Source of the DNA: Roseicyclus marinus
GTDB lineage: Bacteria; Pseudomonadota; Alphaproteobacteria; Rhodobacterales; Rhodobacteraceae
Length of the DNA stretch: 64,000 bases
Reading direction: 5' to 3'
Assembly (NCBI RefSeq): GCF_030163795.1
Contig: NZ_JASJOF010000002.1
Coordinates: 391,907 to 455,906 of the forward strand
Of the stretch, positions 18,320-26,169 are shown in pieces (positions within the stretch are counted from its first letter, which is position 1; each line of letters opens with the position of its first letter). The notes under the pieces were generated by a model that was given only the letters and a program-made list of their open reading frames with translations, was not told the DNA's origin and did not search any database. The translations under genes and the position numbers were made by a program.

Positions 18320-18916
18320 TTATTCTGCGGCTATGGGCATAGGCAGGCTAAGGCAGCGGCGGATTTCCCCGATGTGACGCGGATCGAGACCGTTGGCGGG
18401 GATCTCGATCAAGGGCAGACCGGCGGCCTTGCAGGCGATGCGCTTTATCTTGTCACGCTTGGATGCGTCTTTCTGATCATGGCCTCGGCCGTGGTATTCC
18501 AACGCCGCCAGCGGACACCAGTTTTGGTCTACGATCAGGAAGTCAAAACGCTTTGCGTTGATCATGTTGAACGCGATTTGTCGGTCAGACCGGCGTGCGC
18601 CTCTTGGAAGCGTCAGGACCTCGCCGACCGAAACTTGTGCCAACAGCCGGTGCCCCCCGCGCACTTTGCGCAATTCGGCCTCGATTGCGTTGAAGACTTG
18701 GCCTTCAGATCGGTTCAGGAGCGGTCGTGCTGTCAACGACATCGAGGCAAGCACTTCGGTATCGGCACGACGTGCTGACTTGCGCCCTTTGCCCCCCTTT
18801 CGCGCGGCCAGCGTGACCACGGCTATCGCAAATGCGAGAAGAACAGGCACAATCAAAAGTGTCCACGGGACGTTCATCGCCTCGAGGACATCGGCAAAAG
18901 GTGAATTGGTCAACAT
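18320..18916 (-). CDS. DUF2726 protein, membrane-anchored
   Basis: A 198-residue protein with one N-terminal membrane helix (VPWTLLIVPVLLAFAIAVVTLA) and a C-terminal domain resembling a nuclease-like DUF2726 fold: LLNRSEGQVFNAIEAEL, LLAQVSVGEVL, FDFLIVDQNWCPLAALEYHGRGH, DASKRDKIKRIACKAAGLPLIEIP. The D/E-hydrophobic-E-Y/K layout recalls PD-(D/E)XK-type enzymes (inference only). Starts at 18916 or at the internal ATG 18877 are both possible. It is isolated between ybjN and ubiK. Confidence 0.72.
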   Translation of the reverse strand: MLTNSPFADVLEAMNVPWTLLIVPVLLAFAIAVVTLAARKGGKGRKSARRADTEVLASMSLTARPLLNRSEGQVFNAIEAELRKVRGGHRLLAQVSVGEVLTLPRGARRSDRQIAFNMINAKRFDFLIVDQNWCPLAALEYHGRGHDQKDASKRDKIKRIACKAAGLPLIEIPANGLDPRHIGEIRRCLSLPMPIAAE

Positions 18917-19008
18917 GACACGCTCCGGGCTACTGACGCCCGAAGAGTTTCACCGGATTATGGAACAAGATGGTTGGCCGGTTGGCAACTTTGCGGCCAA
19001 CGGGCCGT

Positions 19009-19254
19009 TCAACTGCCCTTCGCCTCGAGCGCGGCGAGGCGGGCCTTGAGCGCCTCGTTCTCTTCGCGGGCCTTTTGGGCCATGGCGCGGACGGCTTCGA
19101 ATTCGTCGCGGGTGACGAAATCGCGGTCGGCGAGCCAGCGGTCGATCAGCGACTTCATCGCCGTTTCGGCCTCTTCGCGCGCGCCCTGTGCCACGCCCAT
19201 GGCGTTGGTCATCAGCTGGCTGATGTCTTCCATGATCTTGTTGCGGGTCTGCAT
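19009..19254 (-). CDS. ubiK: Ubiquinone biosynthesis accessory factor UbiK/BMFP family
   Basis: An 81-residue membrane-fusogenic BMFP-type protein: an amphipathic N-terminal helix ([37 protein letters not shown]), then [34 protein letters not shown], a trimeric coiled coil. In Escherichia coli UbiK aids ubiquinone synthesis under air. A much longer reading frame runs upstream, antisense to lgt; the true start is ATG 19254, preceded by GGAGC. It is divergent from lgt. Confidence 0.9.
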   Translation of the reverse strand: MQTRNKIMEDISQLMTNAMGVAQGAREEAETAMKSLIDRWLADRDFVTRDEFEAVRAMAQKAREENEALKARLAALEAKGS

Positions 19255-19377
19255 GGGCCGGGCTCCTTTGTGGTAGACCCGGATATGGCCCCGCGGGGCC
19301 GTGGGATCAAGGTTGACTTCGCCGCAGGCCGCGACCACCCATGGCCGCGACCTGATCCCCGGAGCCCTTGCCGCCCC

Positions 19378-20289
19378 ATGCCCTTTGCCATTCCCTTTCC
19401 CGACCTGTCGCCCGAATTGTTCACGATCAACATCGGCGCATTCCAGTTCGCGCTGCGTTGGTATGCGCTGGCCTATATCGCGGGCTTGGTTGCGGGCTGG
19501 TGGCTGATCGTGCAGGCGGTCAAGCGCCCGGCGCTCTGGCCCGGCGATGCCGCGCCGATGCAGCCCGCACAGGTCGAGGGGCTGCTGACGGCGGTGGTTT
19601 TGGGCGTGATTCTGGGCGGGCGGATCGGCTTTGTCCTGTTCTACCAGCCGGGGTATTACCTGCAGAATCCGGGGCAGATCCTTCAGATCTGGCAGGGCGG
19701 CATGTCGTTTCACGGCGGGCTGATCGGGGTCGCGCTTGCGGGATATGTCTTTTGCCGCCTGAACAAGGTGCCGCCGCTGCAACTGGCCGATGCGATGTCG
19801 ATGGTGGTGGCGATCGGTCTGGGCCTTGGGCGGCTGGCGAATTTCATCAACGCGGAATTGTGGGGACGGCCCACGGATCTGCCTTGGGGCGTGATCTTTC
19901 CCGGCGAGGCGGCGCAGGCCTGCGCGGGGCCTGTGGGGATCGTGATGACGGAGCTGGGCGAGATGTGCGCGCGCCATCCCTCGCAGCTCTACCAAGCCTT
20001 GCTCGAGGGGCTGGTGATGGGAGCCATCTTGTTGTGGCTGGCGTGGGCGCGCGGCTGGCTGAAGCGGCCCGGCGCGGTGACGGGGATGTTCTTTGCCCTT
20101 TACGGGATTGCGCGGTTCGCAGTGGAATTCGTGCGCCAGCCCGATGCGCAATTCGTGGGGCCGGACAACCCGGTGGGCTTTGCGCTGGCGCTGTCGCCCG
20201 ATGTCGGCGTCACGATGGGGCAGATCCTGTCGGTGCCGATGATCGCGGCGGGCCTGTGGCTGGTCGCGCGGGCGCGGCGTGCGGCATGA
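19378..20289 (+). CDS. lgt: Prolipoprotein diacylglyceryl transferase
   Basis: Inner-membrane enzyme that transfers diacylglycerol from phosphatidylglycerol to the lipobox Cys of prolipoproteins. The 303 residues give about seven membrane segments. The Lgt signature is seen in [26 protein letters not shown], with [48 protein letters not shown] and [16 protein letters not shown] residues ([14 protein letters not shown]). ATG 19378 matches the usual N-terminus. Its TGA overlaps the ATG of the next gene, so lgt-midA-pgeF form an operon. Confidence 0.95.
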   Translation: MPFAIPFPDLSPELFTINIGAFQFALRWYALAYIAGLVAGWWLIVQAVKRPALWPGDAAPMQPAQVEGLLTAVVLGVILGGRIGFVLFYQPGYYLQNPGQILQIWQGGMSFHGGLIGVALAGYVFCRLNKVPPLQLADAMSMVVAIGLGLGRLANFINAELWGRPTDLPWGVIFPGEAAQACAGPVGIVMTELGEMCARHPSQLYQALLEGLVMGAILLWLAWARGWLKRPGAVTGMFFALYGIARFAVEFVRQPDAQFVGPDNPVGFALALSPDVGVTMGQILSVPMIAAGLWLVARARRAA

Positions 20290-21377
20290 GCGCGCTGAGG
20301 GATCGGTTGATCGCGCGGATCGCGCGGATGGGGCCGATAACGCTCGCCGATTACATGGGAGAATGCCTGCTGCACCCCGAGCATGGCTATTACGCGACGC
20401 GCGATCCCTTGGGCCAAGCGGGCGATTTCACCACCGCGCCCGAGATCAGCCAGATGTTTGGCGAAGTGATCGGGCTTTGGCTGGCACAGGTCTGGATGGA
20501 TCAGGGCGCGCCCGCGCCGTTCATCCTGACCGAGCTGGGGCCGGGGCGCGGGACGCTGATGGCCGATGCGCTGAGGGCGACACGTGCCGTGCCGGGGTTT
20601 CACGACGCGCTCAGGCTGCATCTGGTCGAAGCCTCGCCGGTGTTGCGGGCGGCGCAGGGGGCGGCGCTGGCCCCTTACCAGCCGGTCTTTCACGACAGCC
20701 TGTCCGATGTGCCGGAGGGGCCGATCTGGCTGGTGGCCAACGAGTTTTTCGACGCGCTTCCGATCCGGCAATTCCTGAAGGGCAAGGGCGATGGCTGGCA
20801 CGAGCGGATGATCGGGGCCGAGGGCGACCGGCTGATCCTTGGGCTGGGGCCTGCCGCGCCGGTCGGCGCGCTGGCCCATCGGCGGGAGGTGGCGGAGGGC
20901 CAGATCGTGGAGACCTGCGCCCCAGCCGAGGCCATCGCGGGCGAGATCGGGCGGCGGGTGGCCGCCCATGGCGGCGCGGCACTGATCGTGGATTACGGCG
21001 ATGCCGAGAGCATCGGGGATACGTTTCAGGCGCTCCGCGCGCACAGGCCGGTTGACCCGCTGGAAGATCCGGGGATGGCCGATCTGACGGCGCATGTAGC
21101 CTTTGGCCCGATCGCGCGGGCGGCGGCGCCTGCACGGGCGAGCGGGTTGACGGCGCAGGGCGTGTTTCTGGAGCGGCTGGGGATCACGGCGCGGGCGCAG
21201 GTGCTGGCGCGCAACCTGACCGGTGCGGCGGTGGAGGCGCATGTCGCCGCACACAGGCGGTTGACGCACCCGTCCGAGATGGGACACCTTTTCCGCACGC
21301 TCGCCCTGACACCCATGGGCAGCCCGCTGCCCCCTGCCCTGGACCCTGCCCCCGCGACTGGCCCCACATGCCCCTGA
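20286..21377 (+). CDS. SAM-dependent methyltransferase, MidA/NDUFAF7 family
   Basis: A 363-residue class I methyltransferase homologous to mitochondrial MidA/NDUFAF7, which methylates an Arg of the NDUFS2 subunit during complex I assembly. Family signatures are [42 protein letters not shown], the SAM loop [33 protein letters not shown], and ALIVDYGD. It starts in an ATGA overlap with lgt, and its 3' end overlaps pgeF by 10 bp. The bacterial substrate is not established from sequence. Confidence 0.92.
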   Translation: MSALRDRLIARIARMGPITLADYMGECLLHPEHGYYATRDPLGQAGDFTTAPEISQMFGEVIGLWLAQVWMDQGAPAPFILTELGPGRGTLMADALRATRAVPGFHDALRLHLVEASPVLRAAQGAALAPYQPVFHDSLSDVPEGPIWLVANEFFDALPIRQFLKGKGDGWHERMIGAEGDRLILGLGPAAPVGALAHRREVAEGQIVETCAPAEAIAGEIGRRVAAHGGAALIVDYGDAESIGDTFQALRAHRPVDPLEDPGMADLTAHVAFGPIARAAAPARASGLTAQGVFLERLGITARAQVLARNLTGAAVEAHVAAHRRLTHPSEMGHLFRTLALTPMGSPLPPALDPAPATGPTCP

Positions 21378-22135
21378 CCGCGACCCTCGATATCCTGACC
21401 TCGCCGCTGTTGGACGGCGTTAGGCACGGATTCTTTTCGCGGCGGGGTGGCGCGTCATCGGGGATTTTCGAGGGGCTGAATTGCGGCGGCGGATCGTCGG
21501 ACCAATCCGAGATCGTGGCGATGAACCGCGACCGGGTGGCCGATGCGATGGGCGTGCCCCCCGACAAGCTGGTGACCGCGCATCAGATCCATTCGGCAGT
21601 GGCGGTGCATCTGGACGCGCCGCCCGGCGACAAGCCGCGCGCCGATGCCGTTGTGACGGCGACGCCGGGGCTGGCCATCGCGGTGCTGACGGCCGATTGC
21701 CAGCCGGTGCTGTTTGCTGACCGCGAGGCGGGCGTGATCGGCGCGGCCCACGCCGGGTGGCGCGGCGCGCTGGACGGCGTGCTGGAGGCCACCGTGGAGG
21801 GGATGGAGCGGCTGGGCGCACGGCGGGACGCGATCCATGCTGTCATCGGCCCCTCGATCAGCCAACGCGCCTATGAGGTCGGGCAGGAATTCTTTGAACG
21901 CTTCGTGGACGAGGACCGGACCAACGGCCGGTTCTTCGTGAACGGGGCGGATGGGAAATACCTGTTCGATCTGCCGGGCTACGGGTTGATGCGGTTGCGC
22001 GCGGCGGGCGTGGCCGGGGCGGAATGGACGCGGCATTGCACCTATCACGATCCGGATCGGTTCTATTCCTACCGGCGGGCGACGCATCGGGGCGAAGCGG
22101 ATTACGGGCGATTGATCTCCGCGATTCGGCTGTAG
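21368..22135 (+). CDS. pgeF: Peptidoglycan editing factor / YfiH-family polyphenol oxidase
   Basis: A 255-residue YfiH/PgeF (laccase-domain) protein. In Escherichia coli it keeps L-Ser out of the peptide stem of peptidoglycan; homologues also show purine nucleoside phosphorylase or oxidase activity. Metal ligands are seen in VTAHQIHSAVAV, VLTADCQPVLFADR, AAHAGWRGALDGVLEATV and HCTYHDPDRFYSYRR. GHxxRRGGxS is present as GFFSRRGGASSG. It is the last gene of the lgt operon and overlaps the methyltransferase gene. Confidence 0.93.
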   Translation: MPLTATLDILTSPLLDGVRHGFFSRRGGASSGIFEGLNCGGGSSDQSEIVAMNRDRVADAMGVPPDKLVTAHQIHSAVAVHLDAPPGDKPRADAVVTATPGLAIAVLTADCQPVLFADREAGVIGAAHAGWRGALDGVLEATVEGMERLGARRDAIHAVIGPSISQRAYEVGQEFFERFVDEDRTNGRFFVNGADGKYLFDLPGYGLMRLRAAGVAGAEWTRHCTYHDPDRFYSYRRATHRGEADYGRLISAIRL

Positions 22136-22427
22136 GTTCGGGATTCGGGCGGTCTTGCCCGAATTGAGGAGCGGCTTTCGGAGAATGGGGCGGGAAGGCG
22201 GCGGGCCTTGCCCCGGCTTTGCCCAGATGGCGCGGGGGCAATGGCGCGAATTTGCGGAAAATGCAGTAAAACAATCGCCTTTTTGCCCTGTCCCCTGCCC
22301 CGAAAACGCCCCGAAGATTTACCGCGTCTTGACGGTTTCGCCCTATCCCTGCCGGAAAGCCCCGGCAATTTCTGTTTCAAGCCCCGGAAGCGGGCAGACA
22401 CGCAACACGGCATGAAGGACGAGGCAG

Positions 22428-22559
22428 ATGAAAACGCGGCGCTGGATGAAAGCGGTTCTGGTGGAAGCCCAGAAAGAGCAGATCGAAATGCCCTGGTCGC
22501 GCGCGAAGCGGGCCGAGGGACGGGCCGCGAAGCTGGCCAAGGTCGAGGCCGCCGAATAA
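22428..22559 (+). CDS. 43-residue basic peptide, conserved-looking, unknown
   Basis: ATG 22428 opens a 43-residue frame, MKTRRWMKAVLVEAQKEQ... ending AKVEAAE, with AAGGACGAGG upstream and a strong terminator 47 bp after its stop. The peptide is basic and amphipathic with an MPWSR turn. I recognise the general form (MKTRRWMKxV, PWxR) from small hypothetical proteins of Rhodobacterales, but I know no function. The preceding 22136-22427 stretch has no gene; it holds an 8-bp inverted repeat ATTCGGGC/GCCCGAAT (22143-22164). Confidence 0.65.
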   Translation: MKTRRWMKAVLVEAQKEQIEMPWSRAKRAEGRAAKLAKVEAAE

Positions 22560-22605
22560 GGCGGACCTCATCCCGCGCGGACCCAAGGCGCGGATGCTTG
22601 CAAGG

Positions 22606-22631
22606 GGGCGGCCAGAATGGCCGCCCTTTTT
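22606..22631 (+). terminator. Rho-independent terminator after the 43-residue ORF
   Basis: Perfect 9-bp stem GGGCGGCCA-GAA-TGGCCGCCC (22606-22626) followed by five T. It lies 46 bp after the small ORF and 24 bp before the end of the convergent sulfotransferase gene. Confidence 0.85.
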
Positions 22632-22654
22632 CCGTTACGGGTCAGGCCTGGGGG

Positions 22655-24319
22655 TCAGCCGAAATCGTAGCGCGTTGCGTCGAGCGCGGCGATCAGGGGC
22701 TGCAACGCGCCTTCGAAGCGTTTCCACGCGCCGACGGAGCCACGGTTGATCGGTTGGCGCACCTGCACGGAGCTGAGGGTGTGAACTTGCCGTTCGGTCC
22801 GTTCGGGGGTGAGGCAGGCCGGATCCCAAGGCAGGCCGCAGAAGTCGAGCAGCGCGCGCACATGGGGTTCGGGATCGGCAGTCAGCGCCTCGTAATCGAC
22901 GATGTGGATCGCGTCCGGAATGCGTTTGCGCCACGCGGCGACGGCGGCGTCGAACAGACGGATCTGGCGGGCGATGTCGGTCAGGTCGTTGGAATAGCGA
23001 TGGGTGCCGTCGCGAAAGAGGTTCTTGTAGATCGACAGGCCCACATCGCGCCGGTCGCGTTCAAGGACGACGAAGCGGGCGTCGGGCAGCGTGTCGAGCG
23101 CATAGCCCATGGTCGCATAGGTCGAGATGGATTTGTCCGTCGTGCGGCAGTCGCGGGATGCGGCGCCCAGTTTCCGGGCCATGCCGGCGACATAGGCCTG
23201 TCCGATGGCCTGGGCGTCGTAATCGGTGCCCTTGGAAAACCAAGCTTCGACCGCTGGATGGAGAAGGGGTGTCATCACGGCCGCCTCGCCGCCCGCCGCG
23301 ACCTGAGGATGGGCGGCGAGGATGGTTTCCACCAGCGTCGTGCCCGAGCGCGGCAGGCCGGTGACGAAGATGGGCGCCGCCCCGGATTGGCCACGGGTGC
23401 GCGGCGTCCATGCGGCGATGGCGTCGCGCAGGAAGCCGTGGTCCGCCTCGAAATTCCACGGGAACTTGCGGCGCGTCATCGTGTTGGCGCGGTCGAGATG
23501 GGCAAAGACCTCGGCGTCGCGTTTCTGGTCTTCGAGGGCCTTGGCGAGCGCGAAGGACATGTAGCGGGTGGCCTCGGGATCGGCTGCGGCCTCGGGCAGA
23601 CGCTGTTCGAGGGTGGCGACATGGGGCGCGCCGGGGGGTTGTTTGCGGGCGCGCATCAGCGCGAGCCACGCAAGCGGGTGATAGGGACGGGCGTCGAGGA
23701 CGGCGAGAAGATCTGCCTCGGCCTCATCGATGCGGCCCGCTGTTTCCAGAAGGGACGCACGGGTGAGCAGAAGGCGGGGATCGGCGGGAGCCTTGGCCAG
23801 ACCCTCGGCCAGAACCTTGAGCGCGGCGTCGGTTTCCGTGCGGTCGAAGAGGGCGCGGGCCCATGTCTCGCGCAGGGGGACGGGATCGCCGCCTGCCTCG
23901 AGCGCCTTGCGGTAGAGCCTGTCGGCCTTGCGCGGATCGCCGGTTTCGAGTTCGGCAAGCGCCTTGCGCATGGCGGCGGCGGATTTGTCCGAGGGGATGA
24001 GGCCAAGGCGCTGCGCCTCGGCCATGGCCTTGGCCCGTTCGGGTCCGTCAAGCACGTCGATGAGCGCGGTCCAGATTTCGATCTGACGCGGCTTGATCTC
24101 GAGGGCGCGGCGGAACCATGTCGCCGCCTCGGCGCGGCGACCGGTGCGGGCGGAGATCAGACCGAGTTGGAAACAGGGTTCGGCCAAAGGGCGGGTGCGC
24201 AGGATCGCAGCGTAGATTTGTGCTGCCTGTTGCAACTGGCCGGCGTTTTGCAGGCGAAGGGCCTGTTGATAGGCGGCCGGGATCTGTTGGGGCGATACCG
24301 GCGTCGGCGCGCCGGTCAT
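22655..24319 (-). CDS. TPR-repeat sulfotransferase
   Basis: A 554-residue protein with two parts. Residues about 10-270 are tetratricopeptide repeats (AYQQALRLQNAGQLQQAAQIYAAIL; CFQLGLISARTGRRAEAATWFRRALEI). The C-terminal half is a PAPS-dependent sulfotransferase with the 5'-phosphosulfate loop IFVTGLPRSGTTLVETILAAHP, the 3'-phosphate region RDVGLSIYKNLF, and YEALTADPEPHVRALLDFCGLPWD. The acceptor is unknown. It starts in an ATGA overlap with the Lrp gene, so it is co-transcribed. The PAPS-forming fusion enzyme lies about 2 kb away (26170-28233). Confidence 0.88.
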   Translation of the reverse strand: MTGAPTPVSPQQIPAAYQQALRLQNAGQLQQAAQIYAAILRTRPLAEPCFQLGLISARTGRRAEAATWFRRALEIKPRQIEIWTALIDVLDGPERAKAMAEAQRLGLIPSDKSAAAMRKALAELETGDPRKADRLYRKALEAGGDPVPLRETWARALFDRTETDAALKVLAEGLAKAPADPRLLLTRASLLETAGRIDEAEADLLAVLDARPYHPLAWLALMRARKQPPGAPHVATLEQRLPEAAADPEATRYMSFALAKALEDQKRDAEVFAHLDRANTMTRRKFPWNFEADHGFLRDAIAAWTPRTRGQSGAAPIFVTGLPRSGTTLVETILAAHPQVAAGGEAAVMTPLLHPAVEAWFSKGTDYDAQAIGQAYVAGMARKLGAASRDCRTTDKSISTYATMGYALDTLPDARFVVLERDRRDVGLSIYKNLFRDGTHRYSNDLTDIARQIRLFDAAVAAWRKRIPDAIHIVDYEALTADPEPHVRALLDFCGLPWDPACLTPERTERQVHTLSSVQVRQPINRGSVGAWKRFEGALQPLIAALDATRYDFG

Positions 24320-24816
24320 GCCGTTTGGCCCAGCCGATCTTCCATCACGTCGAAGGGCACGCCCGGTGCATCCTTGGCGCCCCGGATCACCAGCGCGGTG
24401 CGGACGCTGGCGACATTGGGCGCGGCGGTGAGTTGCCCGGTCAGGAAGCTCTGGAAGGTGGAGAGATCGGGCGCGACGCATTTGAGGATGAAATCGATCT
24501 CGCCGTTGAGCATGTGGCATTCGCGGACGAGCGGCCAGTCGCGGCAACGATTCTCGAAAGCGATCAGATCTGCCTCTGCCTGCGAATGCAGACCCACCAT
24601 GGCGAAGACCTGCACTTCAAATCCGAGCATCCGGGGATCGACATCGGCATGATAGCCGCGGATGAAACCGGCCTCTTCCAATGTGCGGACGCGGCGCAGG
24701 CAGGGCGGCGCGGAAATACCGACGCGCTTGGCCAGTTCGACATTGGTCATGCGACCATCGTCTTGCAATTCCGCGAGGATCTTGCGGTCGATCGGGTCGA
24801 GCTTGGTCTGTGGCAT
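24316..24816 (-). CDS. Lrp/AsnC-family transcriptional regulator
   Basis: A 166-residue Lrp/AsnC regulator. The N-terminal winged helix is LDPIDRKILAELQDDGRMTNVELAKRVGISAPPCLRRVRTLEEAGFIRGY, and the C-terminal RAM/ACT-like domain runs through VFAMVGLHSQ, CHMLNGEIDFILKCVAPDLSTFQSFL and VASVRTALVI. Such proteins form dimers to octamers and sense amino acids. ATG 24816 has GAGGGG about 6 bases upstream. It is divergent from trxB and translationally coupled to the sulfotransferase gene. Confidence 0.93.
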   Translation of the reverse strand: MPQTKLDPIDRKILAELQDDGRMTNVELAKRVGISAPPCLRRVRTLEEAGFIRGYHADVDPRMLGFEVQVFAMVGLHSQAEADLIAFENRCRDWPLVRECHMLNGEIDFILKCVAPDLSTFQSFLTGQLTAAPNVASVRTALVIRGAKDAPGVPFDVMEDRLGQTA

Positions 24817-25028
24817 CTGGTCCGGTCCCCTCGCGCGATTTCCGATTCTGACCACGGCTGGCGTGGTCCGCGCAACTTTATTTCACACCCGCGCAACAAA
24901 TGGAGCATATCGGCCCGGCGTGCAACCCTCTGACGCAGGGCTTTCGCCCGACGCCTTGCGGAAATATATGCGGATGGGCACAAGGACCAGTCCCGCCGAC
25001 CGAGCGCGCGCCAAAGCAGGAGAGACCG

Positions 25029-26012
25029 ATGAGTGATGCACCCCGCCATACCCGACTGTTGATCATCGGATCGGGCCCTGCGGGCTATACCGCCGGGGTC
25101 TATGCCAGCCGCGCGATGCTGAACCCGATCCTCGTGCAGGGCATCCAGCCGGGTGGGCAGCTGACCATCACCACCGATGTCGAGAACTGGCCGGGGGATG
25201 CCAGCGTCATGGGCCCCGACCTGATGGTGCGGATGGAAGCCCACGCCAAGGAGATGGGGACAGAGATCATTTCCGACCATATCCAGTCGCTGGACCTGTC
25301 CAAGCGCCCCTTCGTGGCGGAAGGCGATAGCGGCACGACCTATACGGCCGATGCCGTGATCCTTGCCACCGGGGCGCAGGCGAAATGGCTGGGCCTGCCG
25401 AGCGAGGAACAATTCAAGGGCTTCGGCGTATCGGCCTGTGCCACCTGCGACGGGTTCTTTTACCGCGGTCAGGAGATCGTCGTGGTGGGCGGCGGCAACA
25501 CGGCCGTGGAAGAGGCGCTGTTCCTGACCAATTTCGCGTCCAAGGTGACGCTGATCCACCGCCGCGACAGCCTGCGGGCGGAAAAGATCATGCAGGACCG
25601 CCTGTTCAAGAATCCCAAGGTCGAGGTTTTGTGGAACCACGAGATCGACGCGGTGATCGGGGCTGACGGTTCCACGGGTGGACCCAGAGGCGTCGAGGGC
25701 GTGCGCGCGCGTCATGTCGAGACCGGCGCGATCACGGAAGTGCCCTGCAAGGGGTTCTTCGTCGCGATCGGCCATGCGCCCGCGAATGACCTGGTGAAGG
25801 ACCAGCTGGAGCTGCACAACGGCGGCTATGTGAAGGTGGAGCCGGGCACGACGCGTACGAGCATTCCGGGCGTTTTCGCGGCGGGCGATCTGACCGATCA
25901 CGTCTATCGGCAGGCGGTGACCAGCGCGGGCATGGGCTGCATGGCGGCGCTGGATGCCGAGAAATGGCTGGCCGAGCATGAGGCCGAGGCCACGGCCGCG
26001 GCGGCGGAATAG
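25029..26012 (+). CDS. trxB: Thioredoxin-disulfide reductase
   Basis: FAD-dependent reductase passing electrons from NADPH to thioredoxin. The 327 residues fit the low-molecular-weight bacterial type: FAD motif [35 protein letters not shown], the redox-active [13 protein letters not shown] (Cys-Ala-Thr-Cys), NADPH motif [17 protein letters not shown], and the C-terminal [42 protein letters not shown] precedes ATG 25029; the frame extends upstream without protein-like content. It ends at a strong terminator. Confidence 0.96.
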   Translation: MSDAPRHTRLLIIGSGPAGYTAGVYASRAMLNPILVQGIQPGGQLTITTDVENWPGDASVMGPDLMVRMEAHAKEMGTEIISDHIQSLDLSKRPFVAEGDSGTTYTADAVILATGAQAKWLGLPSEEQFKGFGVSACATCDGFFYRGQEIVVVGGGNTAVEEALFLTNFASKVTLIHRRDSLRAEKIMQDRLFKNPKVEVLWNHEIDAVIGADGSTGGPRGVEGVRARHVETGAITEVPCKGFFVAIGHAPANDLVKDQLELHNGGYVKVEPGTTRTSIPGVFAAGDLTDHVYRQAVTSAGMGCMAALDAEKWLAEHEAEATAAAAE

Positions 26013-26039
26013 GCCCAGAAGGCCCGCAATTTGACGAAA

Positions 26040-26071
26040 AGCCCCTGCGCGGCCCCGCGCGGGGGCTTTTT
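26040..26071 (+). terminator. Rho-independent terminator of trxB
   Basis: A 13-base stem with one mismatch, AGCCCCTGCGCGG-CC-CCGCGCGGGGGCT, followed by five T, beginning 28 bp after the trxB stop. A-residues precede it, so it may act in both directions. It separates trxB from the MarR-sulfurylase gene. Confidence 0.85.
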
Positions 26072-26093
26072 GTTGCTGGATCTGCAACAGTTC

Positions 26094-26112
26094 GTTCAAA
26101 CTTGAACAAACC
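26094..26112. promoter_or_regulatory. Putative operator 1 (GTTCAA-N3-TGAACAAACC)
   Basis: The box contains the perfect palindrome GTTCAA-AC-TTGAAC (26094-26107) and continues AAACC. A second box of the same pattern starts 47 bp downstream. Its symmetry and position, 76 bp before a gene that begins with a MarR-type domain, suggest an autoregulatory binding site. Confidence 0.6.
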
Positions 26113-26140
26113 CCTTTCGTGCGGCGCTTTCCCGGTGTAT

Positions 26141-26159
26141 GTTCAATTCTGAACAAACC
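26141..26159. promoter_or_regulatory. Putative operator 2 (GTTCAA-N3-TGAACAAACC)
   Basis: GTTCAATTCTGAACAAACC, with the 16-bp palindrome TGTTCA-ATTC-TGAACA at 26140-26155, ends 10 bp before the ATG at 26170. It shares 16 fixed positions with operator 1 and differs only in the central three bases. Being this close to the start, a bound protein could block transcription or the ribosome binding site. No classical Shine-Dalgarno is evident before the ATG. Confidence 0.6.
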
Positions 26160-26169
26160 AAACGCACCC

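Noticed and set aside
19009..20151. A 380-codon minus-strand frame including ubiK
   Set aside because: Only the last 81 codons are protein-like (UbiK); the upstream part is antisense to lgt.
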